NCBI RefSeq assembly: GCF_019693445.1
Contig: NZ_JAHRBL010000002.1
Location: forward strand, 124,001 to 188,000
Source of the DNA: Deinococcus aquaedulcis
GTDB lineage: Bacteria; Deinococcota; Deinococci; Deinococcales; Deinococcaceae
Direction: 5' to 3'
DNA length: 64,000 nucleotides
The notes beneath the pieces are model-generated. The model made no database searches. It was not told the origin of the DNA and saw only the letters and a program-made list of their open reading frames with translations. Positions 41,879 to 54,075 of the stretch are shown piece after piece (within the stretch, counting starts at the first letter, position 1; the number at the start of each line of letters is the position of its first letter). The position numbers were made by a program, and so were the translations under genes.

Positions 41879-43237
41879 TCAGTTCTGGTTCGCCAGGAAC
41901 GCCGCCTGGTTGCGGTAAAAGGCCTTGACGTCCCGGAACGACAGATTGCCCGTGATGTCAATGTGGTCGTAGCCGTTCACCCGGCCCAGGCGGTACCACG
42001 TGCCCGGCAGGGTGGCGCCGCCGCTGTAGGCCACGCTGCTTTCGTTCAGGGGCGCGTTCATGGATTTGCCCGGCACAATGCCGTCGTTGGCCCACCAGCT
42101 CCGGTCATAGGTCACGGCCCCGCCGGGGCTTCGTCCGCCGATGTTGCCCAGCCCCGGGTTCAGGGGGGGCGCGTAAGGAAAAGCCACGGCCGACAGCACC
42201 GGGTTCATGGTGAGGTTGGGGTAGTGCCAGCCACTGAGCAGGCCCGGAGTGGTGGCGTTCGTCTCCCAGGAAAAGTAACGGGTGGTGCGGCTGCGGCCCA
42301 GCCAGCGGTTGAGTTCGGCTGCGCCGTCGGGGCCCAGGTCCCAGGCGGCCTGGTCCTTGCTGGTCCACACGCGCGAGGCGAAGACGCGGTTCTGGTAGGT
42401 GCTGAAACGCTCGCCGGGCGCGCGGCTCAGGCCCCACTGCCCCAGGTCAAAGTTGTAGACAAAGTTCTCGGGGTCGGCGGCGCCCACGCTGGCGGCAAAG
42501 GCCAGAATCAGGTTCTTGAACATGGGCACCGCTGCCTGCAGGGTGTCGGCCGCCGGGCTGCCGCTGTTGGGGCTGCTGACGGTCATCACGCTGCGCACCC
42601 AGCCCGCGCGCCCGCCCGTGAACAGGCCGCCGCTGCCCGCGTTGACCGGATGGCCGTCGTCCAGCAGCTTGACCAGGGTGCGGGCGGTCTGGCCCCCCAT
42701 CGAATGCCCCAGCAGGTTCACCGGGTGATTGGCGTCCCACTGCGGATAGAAGCCGGGGTAACACTTGGTGCTGTCGGTGCGGGCGTGGCCGTGCTGCGCC
42801 GCGTGCGCCGCGCCGTAGTCCACGCACCCGCCCTTGATCTGCGCGTACAGCTCGGCGGCGCGGTCCCAGTTGCTGCTCACCGGGCCCAGGCTGGCAGTAA
42901 AGACCCGGTAGCCCTGGGCGCGCAGATCTTCTTGCACATCCAGCAGCCCGCCCCAGTAGCGCAGCCCCAGCGCCTCGTCACGCCCGAAGCCCCCCAGGCC
43001 ATGCACCAGGATCAGCGGCACGCTCTTGTCCAGCACCTGCGCCGTCATCCCCCGGCCGCCCGGGTAGGTGCGGCTCAGGTCGGTCATGGGCGCGGGGGTG
43101 GCGGTGGGCTCGGGCGGGGTGGGGGTGGCCGCCGCGTGCAGGGCGGGCTCGGGGGCCGCCGCCGGGGTGGCGCAGCCAGCCAGCAGGCCAGCCGTGACGG
43201 TCAGGGCAAGGAGCAGGAAGGAACGTGAACCAGTCAT
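41879..43237 (-). CDS. Lipase of the family I.5/I.6 type, lipoprotein
   Basis: The 452-residue protein starts with a lipoprotein signal (LTVTAGLLAGCA, cysteine near 22) and a Pro/Ala/Thr linker to about 60. The catalytic domain shows PLILVHGLGGFGRDEALGLR near 75-94, GLGPVSSNWDRAAELYAQIKGG-like sequence with VDYGAAHAAQHGHAR near 138-152, the nucleophile LLGHSMGGQTARTLV near 175-189, and NGYDHIDITG near the C-terminus with the catalytic histidine. These segments are those of thermoalkalophilic Bacillus/Staphylococcus lipases. It should hydrolyse triglycerides at the cell surface. GGGAG lies just upstream of the ATG. Confidence 0.9.
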   Translation of the reverse strand: MTGSRSFLLLALTVTAGLLAGCATPAAAPEPALHAAATPTPPEPTATPAPMTDLSRTYPGGRGMTAQVLDKSVPLILVHGLGGFGRDEALGLRYWGGLLDVQEDLRAQGYRVFTASLGPVSSNWDRAAELYAQIKGGCVDYGAAHAAQHGHARTDSTKCYPGFYPQWDANHPVNLLGHSMGGQTARTLVKLLDDGHPVNAGSGGLFTGGRAGWVRSVMTVSSPNSGSPAADTLQAAVPMFKNLILAFAASVGAADPENFVYNFDLGQWGLSRAPGERFSTYQNRVFASRVWTSKDQAAWDLGPDGAAELNRWLGRSRTTRYFSWETNATTPGLLSGWHYPNLTMNPVLSAVAFPYAPPLNPGLGNIGGRSPGGAVTYDRSWWANDGIVPGKSMNAPLNESSVAYSGGATLPGTWYRLGRVNGYDHIDITGNLSFRDVKAFYRNQAAFLANQN

Positions 43238-43567
43238 GGGGCTCCCAGGGGGCCGCCCACCAGGGCACGGTGCAGGCGCCCGCGCCGGTCACCGCTGACC
43301 ACACGCAGCCGCGCGCCCCGGGGCGGCGAGGTTGGATTTTTGGTACAGGATGCACTGTGGCACACAGCTGACCCGCTGTCTTGACCCGGGTTCAAAACAG
43401 AGGAAAAGCGCACCGTGGGTGGGGGAGGGGGCGCGTCGGCCATGACAAGAGCCCATTCTTACCTTGGCGATTGAAAACAATTTTGTTCCTATTCCAATCA
43501 ATCTCACGCTCCTGGCGTGGGCAGGCGGCATTATGGGCGCATGACAGGTGTCAGCAGGCCGCAAACC
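43238..43567. other. Intergenic region between the lipase and lysT
   Basis: 330 bases with no gene. An AT-rich stretch at about 43466-43505 (GAAAACAATTTTGTTCC and neighbours) stands out in GC-rich DNA and probably carries the lysT promoter or a regulator site. CATTAT lies 6 nt before an ATG at 43541, which is an alternative, leaderless start for lysT. Confidence 0.5.
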
Positions 43568-44790
<1,223 letters not shown>

Positions 44791-44794
<4 letters not shown>

Positions 44795-45201
44795 GCGAGA
44801 CCATCTTTCATAGCCCCGACACGCTGCCCCAGGCCCCGGGCTACACCCCGGCGGTGGAGGTGCGCGGTGGCCGCACCCTGTACATTTCCGGCCAGGTGGC
44901 GCTGAATGCCGGGGGCGAACTCGTGGGCCCCGGCGACTTTGAGGCCCAGGCCCGGCAGTGTTTTCAGAACGTGGCGCACGCGCTGGCAGCGGCCGACATG
45001 ACGTTTGCCGATGTGGTCAAGCTGGGTCTGTACGTGCTGGACATGGCCGGGTTGCCGACCCTGCGCCGCGTGCGCGACGACTTCGTGAACACGGCCCAGC
45101 CCCCGGCCAGCACCTTGGTTCAGGTGAGTGCCTTTTTCCGGCCTGACGTGCTGGTGGAAGTCGAGGCGGTGGCGGTGGCCCCGCTGGAAAGGAGGGCCTG
45201 A
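44791..45201 (+). CDS. ridA: RidA/YjgF-family protein between the homoaconitase subunits
   Basis: RidA proteins hydrolyse reactive enamine/imine intermediates that PLP enzymes release. The 136-residue protein has the trimer fold with LYISGQVALNAGGELVGPGD near 30-49, QCFQNVAHALAAADMTFADV near 57-76 and the final VEVEAVAVAPL. The substrate arginine expected near position 105 is not obvious here (PPASTLVQVSAF in place of P-x-R-x-x-x-x-V), so activity may be altered. GTG overlaps the lysT stop, and its own stop is 1 nt from lysU, so it is tightly coupled to lysine genes. Confidence 0.85.
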
Positions 45202-45202
45202 C

Positions 45203-45697
45203 ATGCCCCGAGTCTGGACATTTGGCGACAGCGTGAACACCGACGACATCCTGCCGGGCAAGTTTGCACCCTTCATGGCGGGCGAGGACCGCTTTCAGAC
45301 CTTCGCCTTTCACTACATCCGCCCGGAGTTCGCCGCGCAGGTGCAGCCCGGCGACCTGCTCATTGGCGGGCGCAACTGGGGGCTGGGGTCCAGCCGCGAA
45401 TATGCCCCCCAGGCGCTGAAAAAGCTGCAGATTGGCGGCATTGTGGCGCCCAGCTTCGCGCGGATTCACTACCGCAACCTGCTGAACCTGGGCATTCCCG
45501 CCTTTGAATACGATCTGACAGGCGTGCTGCACGACGGCGATGAGGTGACGCTGGACGTGAATTCCGGCGTGCTGACCTATGCCGGCGGCGCGGTGCAATT
45601 GCCCCCACCCCCGGCCTTTCTGCGCGAGGCCCTGCGGGAGGGGAGCATTCTGGCCTTTTTCAAGAAGCACGGGCGCTTTCCGGGCGAGGACGCCTAA
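45203..45697 (+). CDS. lysU: Homoaconitase small subunit
   Basis: The 164-residue swivel-domain subunit completes the homoaconitase active site. It has FGDSVNTDDILPGKF near 7-21, IGGRNWGLGSSREYAPQAL near 54-72 (the substrate-selecting loop is followed by the S-S-R-E motif) and SFARIHYRNLLNLGIPAFEY near 86-105. ATG 45203 is preferred: GGAGGG lies 6-12 nt upstream and the N-terminus then matches the family. It follows ridA at 1 nt and precedes the zinc-ribbon gene. Confidence 0.93.
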   Translation: MPRVWTFGDSVNTDDILPGKFAPFMAGEDRFQTFAFHYIRPEFAAQVQPGDLLIGGRNWGLGSSREYAPQALKKLQIGGIVAPSFARIHYRNLLNLGIPAFEYDLTGVLHDGDEVTLDVNSGVLTYAGGAVQLPPPPAFLREALREGSILAFFKKHGRFPGEDA

Positions 45698-45706
45698 ACT
45701 GGGCGC

Positions 45707-46042
45707 ATGGCAATTCTGGAAGTGGAATGTCCGATCTGTGAGGAAGTGCTGGAACTGACGGACGAGGACCGCGCCGAACTGGCCGTGGGCGACGTGATCG
45801 TGTGTGCGTCGTGCCACAGCGAGATGGAAGTCACGCGCAACGGCGGCGGCGAGGACTTTGAACTGGACCTGCTGAGCGCCATGACCACCTGCCCCCACTG
45901 CGACGAGGAATTCGAGGTGACCCCCGACATGCTCGCTGCCGCGCCCGCCACCCGCAGCCAGGACGGCACCGAGGTCAGCCTGATGACCTGCCCGCACTGC
46001 AAGTCGAAGTTCGAACTGGACCTGAGCGACGAGCCAGAGTGA
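45707..46042 (+). CDS. Double zinc-ribbon protein, LysW-like first unit, within the lysine cluster
   Basis: The 111-residue acidic protein carries eight cysteines in four C-x2-C knuckles. Unit 1 is ECPICEEVLELTDEDRAELA followed by GDVIVCASCHSEMEV (residues 7-42), close to the zinc ribbon of a classical LysW. Unit 2 has TTCPHCDEEFEV (near 60-71) and MTCPHCKSKFELD (near 93-105). It lacks the C-terminal EDWGE that LysW needs to carry aminoadipate, so it is not the carrier itself. TAAACT (45695-45700) ends 6 nt before the ATG, a leaderless internal promoter. Its placement directly before a cysteine-free lysW suggests a relation to it. Confidence 0.85.
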   Translation: MAILEVECPICEEVLELTDEDRAELAVGDVIVCASCHSEMEVTRNGGGEDFELDLLSAMTTCPHCDEEFEVTPDMLAAAPATRSQDGTEVSLMTCPHCKSKFELDLSDEPE

Positions 46043-46118
46043 AGGTAAGGCGGCCTGTCCAGACAACATCAAACGCAAAGCATATTTTGATTTAGCCTAG
46101 CAAACGCAAGGAGAAACT
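46043..46118 (+). promoter_or_regulatory. lysW upstream region with two direct repeats
   Basis: CAAACGCAA occurs at 46070-46078 and 46101-46109, 31 bp apart, about three helical turns. Between them lies TAGCCT (46093-46098), a -10 box giving a leader of about 15 nt with AAGGAG before the lysW ATG. The region is AT-rich (CATATTTTGATTTAGCC). Same-face repeats flanking a promoter suggest a regulator site, unproven. Confidence 0.45.
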
Positions 46119-46292
46119 ATGCCCACTGTTGTCTTTGAAAACCCTGATACCGGCGCCGCCATTGAGCTGACCAACCCCGAACTGGGCGAACTGGTCATTG
46201 ACGATGAGACCGGCGTGGAATACGAAGTCGTCTCGGTGGACCCCCCCCGCCTGGAAGCCGCCCCGCAGGAAGCGGAGGACTGGGGCGAGTAA
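46119..46292 (+). CDS. lysW: Amino-group carrier protein LysW without zinc-binding cysteines
   Basis: The 57-residue protein ends in EAEDWGE, the C-terminal glutamate to which LysX attaches alpha-aminoadipate so that later enzymes can act on the protected amino acid. The body GAAIELTNPELGELVIDDETG aligns with the LysW zinc-ribbon fold, but all four cysteines are gone: FENPDTG stands where CPVCG-type and IDDETGVEYEV where CPDCGAELEV-type knuckles are expected. The fold must be stable without zinc. AAGGAG lies 7 nt before the ATG. It lies between the zinc-ribbon gene and lysX, as expected for the carrier. Confidence 0.9.
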   Translation: MPTVVFENPDTGAAIELTNPELGELVIDDETGVEYEVVSVDPPRLEAAPQEAEDWGE

Positions 46293-46431
46293 CGGAGTCC
46301 GGCGGTGGTCGGGCGGGTTTTCGAAACGTGCCGCTATACGTGACGGCGTGTTTCCGACTGAAGGGAGCACGAAATCCTCCTGCAGCCCCTGACCCCACCG
46401 CCGCAGTCCCGTTGCCCCCGGACAAGCCCTT

Positions 46432-47295
46432 ATGGCTGAACTGGCCGTGCTGTACGACCGCATCCGCCCCGACGAAAAGATGCTTTTCGAGGCGCTGGAC
46501 GACCTGGGTGTGCCCTACGACAAGGTGTACACGCCCCAGCTGACGCTGACCTTTGACGAGCAGGGCCGGGCAGCCGTGCCCTGGCGCGTGGCGATTGAAC
46601 GCTGCGTGAGCCAGAGCCGGGGCCACGCGGTGACCCGCGCGCTGGAAGGCTTCGGGGTGCAGGTGATCAACCCGGCGCATGTGATCGAGGTCTGCGGCGA
46701 CAAGCTGGCCACCAACGCCGCACTGCACGCCGCCGGACTGCCCACCCCCCGTACGGGCGTGGCCTTTGACGGCGAGAGCGCCCTGGCCCTCATTGAAACC
46801 CTGGGCTACCCGGTGGTCCTGAAGCCCACCGTGGGCTCCTGGGGCCGCATGGTCAGCCGCCTGAATGACCGCGCCGCCGCCGAGGCCGTCATTGAGCACA
46901 AGGAGGTGCTGGGCGGGCCGCAGCACGGCATTTTCTACGTGCAGGAGCTGGTGGACAAGCCGGGGCGCGACATCCGCGCCTTCGTGGTGGGCGGGCAATG
47001 CATTGGCGCCATCTACCGCACCAGTGAACACTGGATCACGAACACTGCGCGCGGCGCCAAGGCCAGCAACTGCCCCGTGACCCCCGAACTGGCCGACCTT
47101 GCCGTCCGCGCCGCCGCCGCCGTGCAGGGACAGATCGTGGCGATTGATCTGGTGGAAGATCCGCGTGCCCAGAACGAGTGGGGCGGGCTGACCATCATCG
47201 AGATCAACCACACGATGGAGTTCAAGAACTCGGTGAGCACCACGGGCGTGAACATCCCACGCCTGATGGGCGAGTACGCGGTGTCCAAGTTGTAA
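46432..47295 (+). CDS. lysX: Alpha-aminoadipate--LysW ligase
   Basis: This ATP-grasp ligase forms the amide between the C-terminal glutamate of LysW and alpha-aminoadipate. The 287-residue protein has the ATP-grasp core: [21 protein letters not shown] near 84-104, [20 protein letters not shown] near 127-146, [20 protein letters not shown] near 167-186, and metal ligands in [20 protein letters not shown] near 261-280, a RimK/LysX-specific ending that sets substrate choice. Last gene of the lysT-lysX cluster, closed by a bidirectional terminator. LysZ, LysY, LysJ and LysK are not in the window. Confidence 0.93.
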   Translation: MAELAVLYDRIRPDEKMLFEALDDLGVPYDKVYTPQLTLTFDEQGRAAVPWRVAIERCVSQSRGHAVTRALEGFGVQVINPAHVIEVCGDKLATNAALHAAGLPTPRTGVAFDGESALALIETLGYPVVLKPTVGSWGRMVSRLNDRAAAEAVIEHKEVLGGPQHGIFYVQELVDKPGRDIRAFVVGGQCIGAIYRTSEHWITNTARGAKASNCPVTPELADLAVRAAAAVQGQIVAIDLVEDPRAQNEWGGLTIIEINHTMEFKNSVSTTGVNIPRLMGEYAVSKL

Positions 47296-47310
47296 AGCGG
47301 GTCAACAGGG

Positions 47311-47343
47311 GGCGGCCCGGTCATCTTGCTTGACCGGGCCGCC
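47311..47343. terminator. Bidirectional terminator between lysX and the CBS gene
   Basis: GGCGGCCCGGTCA and TGACCGGGCCGCC form a perfect 13-bp stem with a 7-nt loop. It lies between convergent genes and can serve both. Confidence 0.88.
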
Positions 47344-47355
47344 TGCTGTTTGCTG

Positions 47356-47982
<627 letters not shown>

Positions 47983-48130
47983 GGCTGCAGTGTACGGGGT
48001 GCGCTGCGGGGTGGATGCCCCGGCTGGGAACAGGGCCCTGGACGCCGTCTGACCGCCAGCTGACGGCTGATGTGAATCGCATGCAACCGGCTTCATTCGG
48101 CTCAGAAAGGCGCATGCTACGTTGCCGATC

Positions 48131-48619
48131 ATGAAGATCAGCGCCAAAGTCATGGCTCCTCTGGCCCTTGCCGCCGCGTTCGGCCTGGGCACGGTGGCCC
48201 CGCACGCCCAGACCACCCCGCAGAAAGTGGGCTTTGTGGACGTGTCCAAGCTGCTGGCCGCCCACCCCATGGACAAGGACATTCAGGAGATCCAGAAGAA
48301 GGCCGAAGCCGAACTGGGCGCCATTGACAAGCAGATCAAGGCCATTGACGCCAAGGGCGCCTCGGCCACCGCCGCCGAGAAGCAGACCCGCGAGACGCTG
48401 GTGAAGACCATTCAGTCCAAGGCCGACGCCTACGACAAGCAGCTGGAGCCCAAGATCGCCGTGGTCGAGAAGGCCGTGGACGCCGCGATCAGCAACGTCG
48501 CCAAGAGCAACGGCTACAGCATCATCATGGACCGCGACGTGGCCGCCAAGAGTGGCCTCGTGATCTACGCCGACGGCAGCGCCGAGATTACCGACGCTGT
48601 GGCCAAAGCCGTCAAGTAA
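48131..48619 (+). CDS. OmpH/Skp-family periplasmic chaperone, copy 1
   Basis: The 162-residue protein has a signal peptide ([20 protein letters not shown], cleavage HA-QTT near 25), then [15 protein letters not shown], the small Skp head. A long charged coiled-coil arm follows ([20 protein letters not shown] and onward to about 120), and [20 protein letters not shown] closes the head. Skp-type trimers hold unfolded outer-membrane proteins; Deinococcus has an outer envelope with such proteins. Leaderless: TACGTT ends 7 nt before ATG 48131, which decides against the ATG at 48122. It is paired with a second copy downstream. Confidence 0.88.
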   Translation: MKISAKVMAPLALAAAFGLGTVAPHAQTTPQKVGFVDVSKLLAAHPMDKDIQEIQKKAEAELGAIDKQIKAIDAKGASATAAEKQTRETLVKTIQSKADAYDKQLEPKIAVVEKAVDAAISNVAKSNGYSIIMDRDVAAKSGLVIYADGSAEITDAVAKAVK

Positions 48620-48636
48620 GGCCGCCCTGGCCTGTG

Positions 48637-48666
48637 CAGGTCCCCGCCGCCAGGGGCCTGCTTTTT
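48637..48666 (+). terminator. Terminator between the two OmpH/Skp genes
   Basis: CAGGTCCCC and GGGGCCTG arms (about 48637-48645 and 48653-48660) pair with one bulge, and CTTTTTC follows. It separates copy 1 from copy 2, which has its own ribosome site; some read-through is probable. Confidence 0.75.
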
Positions 48667-48692
48667 CTTCGCCCCCAAAGGAGGCCCCCGGC

Positions 48693-49166
48693 ATGAACAA
48701 GATCTGGTTGATTCTGCCCCTGGCCCTGCTGTCCACCGTGCCCCACGCCCAGCAGGCCAAATCCCGCCTGGGCATCGTGAACGTGCAGCAGGCGGTCAAG
48801 GCCCTGCCGGAAAGCAAGGCGTACCTGGAGCTGAATGCCAAGGTGGCCGCTGACCTGAACACCCGCCAGAAGGCCCTGCAGGACCTGAGCGCCAAGGCCG
48901 CCGCCACCCGCAGCGCCGCTGACCGTCAGGCACTGGCTAAGGCGCAGCAGGCCTACGCCAGTGCGCGCGACAGCTACGCCACGCGCATTGACGCCGCCTT
49001 CAAGCCGCTGGCCAGCAAGTTGAACGCCGCCGTGACCAAGGCCGCCAAGACCAACGGCTACACAATTGTCTTTGATGAGCAGGTGGCCGCCCAGACCAGT
49101 CTGGTGGTCTACGCCAACGAGAGCGCCACCAACCTCACACCCGCTGTGATCAAGAACCTGAAGTAA
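48693..49166 (+). CDS. OmpH/Skp-family periplasmic chaperone, copy 2
   Basis: The 157-residue protein has a signal peptide ([16 protein letters not shown], then QQAKS), [20 protein letters not shown] near 25-44, an Ala/Lys-rich coiled-coil arm to about 115 and [20 protein letters not shown]. It is laid out like copy 1 and ends similarly but is clearly diverged, so the duplication is old. AAAGGAGG lies about 8 nt before the ATG. In many Deinococcus-Thermus genomes such chaperones come in tandem; here no bamA or lpx gene accompanies them. Confidence 0.88.
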   Translation: MNKIWLILPLALLSTVPHAQQAKSRLGIVNVQQAVKALPESKAYLELNAKVAADLNTRQKALQDLSAKAAATRSAADRQALAKAQQAYASARDSYATRIDAAFKPLASKLNAAVTKAAKTNGYTIVFDEQVAAQTSLVVYANESATNLTPAVIKNLK

Positions 49167-49179
49167 GCGGACGTCAGTG

Positions 49180-49214
49180 AAAGAGCCCCAGGGTTTTCCT
49201 CCCCGGGGCTCTTT
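49180..49214. terminator. Bidirectional terminator
   Basis: AAAGAGCCCC (49180-49189) and GGGGCTCTTT (49205-49214) form a perfect 10-bp stem whose A/T ends give a T tract in both directions. It ends the OmpH pair and the convergent stress flavoprotein gene. Confidence 0.9.
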
Positions 49215-49225
49215 GCTGCACTGGC

Positions 49226-49720
49226 TTACAGCGACACGCGCTCGTTTTCACCCGGCTTGGCCTGGGTGCCCGTCAGCAGCCCCTTGGCCAGCGCCAGCAG
49301 GCCGCCGCCCTTGCCATCGCTTTCCCAGTACTCCGCGCCGTGGGCGTCAATACGGATCAACTGAATGTTCGGGTCGTCCTTGCCTTCGGGGAAGTAAGCC
49401 TTGTACATGTCGTTCCATAGCTCGTCCAGCTTGGCGCGGTCTTCCACCAGCGTGGCGGTGCCCTGCAGACTCACGTAAATGCCCTTGTCCGGCTTGGAAT
49501 AGCTCACGTTCACCTGTGGGCGGGCGGCCATGTTGCGCACCTGTTCGGTGTCCTTGCCGCCCAGAAACCACAGGTCGCCGTCAAATTCCACTTCCTGGGT
49601 GGTCATGGGGTGGGCCTTCAGGTGCCCATTGTCGCTTTGCACGGTCAGCATGGCGAACTTCACGTCCTTGATCATCGCGCCGATCTTCTTCAGGGCGTCC
49701 TCGCGGGTTATGTCGCTCAT
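49226..49720 (-). CDS. General stress protein of the pyridoxamine-phosphate-oxidase fold (COG3871-like)
   Basis: The 164-residue split-barrel protein contains IKDVKFAMLTVQSDNGHLKA near 17-36, PMTTQEVEFDGDLWFLGGKD near 38-57 and VNVSYSKPDKGIYVSLQGTA near 70-89, the pattern of the general stress protein 26 family, which binds FMN or FAD. The enzymatic role is unknown in most members. No TANNNT box or ribosome site lies at the usual distance. A three-codon ORF (ATGCGACGGTGA) ends 4 nt before the ATG. Confidence 0.88.
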   Translation of the reverse strand: MSDITREDALKKIGAMIKDVKFAMLTVQSDNGHLKAHPMTTQEVEFDGDLWFLGGKDTEQVRNMAARPQVNVSYSKPDKGIYVSLQGTATLVEDRAKLDELWNDMYKAYFPEGKDDPNIQLIRIDAHGAEYWESDGKGGGLLALAKGLLTGTQAKPGENERVSL

Positions 49721-49828
49721 GCCGTCACCGTCGCATGGGGCCCGCAGGGCAGATTGAGAGGTCTGCCACCGTCTGAACGCCGCCCAAAGGTGCCCTGAAG
49801 ATTGCCGGGGGCCGCGCGCCTCTTCCTC

Positions 49829-51091
<1,263 letters not shown>

Positions 51092-51384
51092 GTGCGGCGA
51101 GTATACGGGTGGCTGCCTGGGGCTGGGGGCTAAATTTTGCGGGGTTAGGGCTGGTTTGGTAGAGCAGCGGGGATATGCGGAAAGTTGGTCGCGTGAACCC
51201 TTCGCCCTTCGGACGGTCCCGGCCTGTGGTGGACCTGGGCAAGCTCTGCGAGGGGAAGAGGGTCTAGCACCAACGCATTGTTCTAGAGCGGTTGACCAAA
51301 GAACCCCCTCACCCCTCGCTGCGCGAGGCCCTCTCCCACGAGGGGAGAGGGTCGAGAACCCACATCATCTTTATGTCAACTGCT
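51092..51384. other. Intergenic region upstream of the MFS gene
   Basis: It holds the MFS promoter (TATACT near 51100) and the repeat described next. No gene was seen. Confidence 0.5.
51300..51357. repeat. CCCTCACCC...GGGAGAGGG repeat, copy 2
   Basis: CCCCCTCACCCCTCGCTGCG, GCGAGGCCCTCTCCCACGAG and GGGAGAGGGTCGAG follow one another; the last part folds back on itself. It is the inverse of the copy at 22066-22128. Confidence 0.6.
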
Positions 51385-52145
<761 letters not shown>

Positions 52146-52149
<4 letters not shown>

Positions 52150-52736
52150 AGCTCCCACACGCTGCGGTAGGGGCGGCCCTGCAGGCGCCCGGCGAGGTCG
52201 GCGCCACGCGCCACCGTGCGGGCCAGCCGCGCCGCCAGCCACTCGCCCGGCACGCCCGGCGCCGCCCAGTGCGCGCCTGTGGCATACACGAAGTCCGGGT
52301 TGACCACGCAGCGGAAATCCACCATCAGGCCAAAGGCAAAGGCGCCGTGGCTGAGGTAGCCGTGATCCAGCCCCCCGGAAACCAGAAACGTTACCGGCTG
52401 GTCAAACCAAGCGCCGTGCAGGCCGCGCGTCTCGTCGCTGCTGCCGGTCAGTTCCACCAGCGCCTTGGCCCCCGAGCCCAGGCCCCAGTTGTACACCGGC
52501 ACGCCCAGAAACAGCCCGTCGGCCTCGCGGATGGCGCGGTGGTACAGCTCGGCGTGGGGGTGCTCGTAGCAGCCGCCCGGCCCCTGTACGTTGTCGAAGG
52601 GCGGCAGCGGGGTCTGGCGCAGGTCCAGGTGGGTGACCTCGTGGCCCTCCACGCGCAACTGCTGGGCCGCCAGGGTACACAGCCACGCGCTGCGGCTGTC
52701 CGGGTCCAGGCTGGTGGACAGAACCGTGAACTTCAC
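52146..52736 (-). CDS. NADPH-dependent FMN reductase-like flavoprotein
   Basis: This 196-residue flavodoxin-like protein has the phosphate loop [13 protein letters not shown] near 7-19, [20 protein letters not shown] near 78-97 (the flavin-binding P-x-Y-N-x-x-x-x-G-x-L-K variant) and [13 protein letters not shown] near 123. It could reduce quinones, FMN or metals. GTG 52736 is used because TAGGCT ends 7 nt upstream; the longer frame runs through an intergenic repeat. It is cotranscribed with the pseudouridine synthase. Confidence 0.85.
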
Positions 52737-52963
52737 GCCCCGCAGCCTAGAGCATTTGCCGCAACGGTCCTCTCGCCCTAGCCTGCTGTGGGTCACCACA
52801 GGGGAGAGGGCCAAGGAGGCAGGCACAAAGATTTCAGGCTGTTGGAGGCAGGAAGATGTACTGTCCTGCATGGCCTAACGTGCAGGGTGGTCTGGAAGGT
52901 CGGCAGCTCTGAGTGCCTGACTGGCCGACGATAAAGCGACGCCCGACCCGCTCTGACGCGGGG
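52737..52963. other. Intergenic region
   Basis: About 225 bases contain CCACAGGGGAGAGGGCC near 52796-52812, a fragment like the repeats at 22.1 and 51.3 kb. No gene was seen. Confidence 0.4.
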
Positions 52964-54073
52964 CTACTGTTTCGCCTTCGCCGCTTCCAGCGCCCGCAGG
53001 TCCTCGATGCGCTCGCGGGTGACCGGGTGCGAGCTGAGCAGGTCCAGCCACGAGCCTCCGCTGTCCTCGCTGTCCTTGCTGGCCTCTTTCTCCAGCCGGG
53101 CCAGCATGGTCTGCAGGGGTACCGTGGTCCCGTACACCCGAAGCAGGTAGCCCGCCGAGATGCGGTCCGCCTCGCTCTCGGCGGCGCGGGAGTAGCCGCT
53201 GCGCAGCAACGTGGCCGGCACGGCCGCCGCGAAGGTGCCGGCGCTGACCAGATCGCCGGTCAGAAGGGTCACCACCAGCGACACCCCCAACGCCTGATAC
53301 ACCGTGGCCACGCCGTGCCGCCGCGTCACATGGGCGGTTTCGTGGGCCAGTACCCCCACCAGTTCGCGGTCACTGCGCGCCAGGTTCACCAGCTGATCGG
53401 TCATGACGATGGTGCCGCCCGGCAGCGCGAAGGCGTTGGTGCCCAGCCCCAGGTCACTGCCGGGTTTGCCGTCGCGCAGCAGCAGCCGGTATGAATAGCC
53501 GCCCCCGGCCCAGTCGCGCACCGGGGCGAACGCCGCCTGCAACTGCGCCTGGCGCGCGGCGCTCAGCTTTGATGGTCCCAGGTAGTCGTCAGTGTCCAGC
53601 AGCTCTATGGTTTCGCGGTCAAAGGTCTGCAGCACGCTGCGCGGGGTGGCCAGTGCCGCCTGTGTGGCCAGCGCCGGAATGCCCCACACCACGAACGCGG
53701 CCGTCAGCGCGCCCGCCACGGCCAGGGCGCCCAGCGCGGCGGCCCAGTGGCTTTCCAGGCCGCGCACGCCGCGCAGCACGCGGTTGTGCCCAGTCTGGGC
53801 TTCCCAGCGGCGCAGCGCCGCGTCGTCATCCGTTTCAAAGCGGGTGCCGTCGGGAAACTTCAGGCGGCGGCGCACCCCGGGAATACTGGGGTCAACAGTG
53901 ACTTGCGCAGCCTGCCAGTGCACGGCGCTGGCCACCACGCCCCCGCCCAGCACCCGCAGGGCCGCCCCCTGGGCGCTCAGGGTCAGTTCGGCGGGGTGGG
54001 GGCGGCTGCTGCGGCCATCGAAATACACGCCCTGCACCACCGTTTCCGGGTGAACGGCCGGCGCACGGTTCAT
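52964..54073 (-). CDS. M48-family membrane metalloprotease
   Basis: The 369-residue protein has an N-terminal beta-rich part (residues 1-95), a membrane helix near 110-132 (AALGALAVAGALTAAFVVWG) and an M48 protease domain. The zinc motif is VGVLAHETAHVTRRHG near 238-253 (H-E-x-x-H) and the third ligand lies in RAAESEADRISAGYLL near 294-309. A further hydrophobic stretch (near 258-290) follows the zinc site. M48 enzymes of this type (BepA/HtpX-like) degrade misfolded membrane proteins. It lies 2 nt downstream of a DUF898 membrane-protein gene, a pairing seen in many genomes. Confidence 0.9.
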   Translation of the reverse strand: MNRAPAVHPETVVQGVYFDGRSSRPHPAELTLSAQGAALRVLGGGVVASAVHWQAAQVTVDPSIPGVRRRLKFPDGTRFETDDDAALRRWEAQTGHNRVLRGVRGLESHWAAALGALAVAGALTAAFVVWGIPALATQAALATPRSVLQTFDRETIELLDTDDYLGPSKLSAARQAQLQAAFAPVRDWAGGGYSYRLLLRDGKPGSDLGLGTNAFALPGGTIVMTDQLVNLARSDRELVGVLAHETAHVTRRHGVATVYQALGVSLVVTLLTGDLVSAGTFAAAVPATLLRSGYSRAAESEADRISAGYLLRVYGTTVPLQTMLARLEKEASKDSEDSGGSWLDLLSSHPVTRERIEDLRALEAAKAKQ

Positions 54074-54075
54074 CC

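Noticed and set aside
51366..51378. Half-site of the radiation/desiccation response motif (TTATGTCA)
   Set aside because: Only one half of the known 17-bp palindrome is present, it lies beside an intergenic repeat, and no damage-response gene follows.
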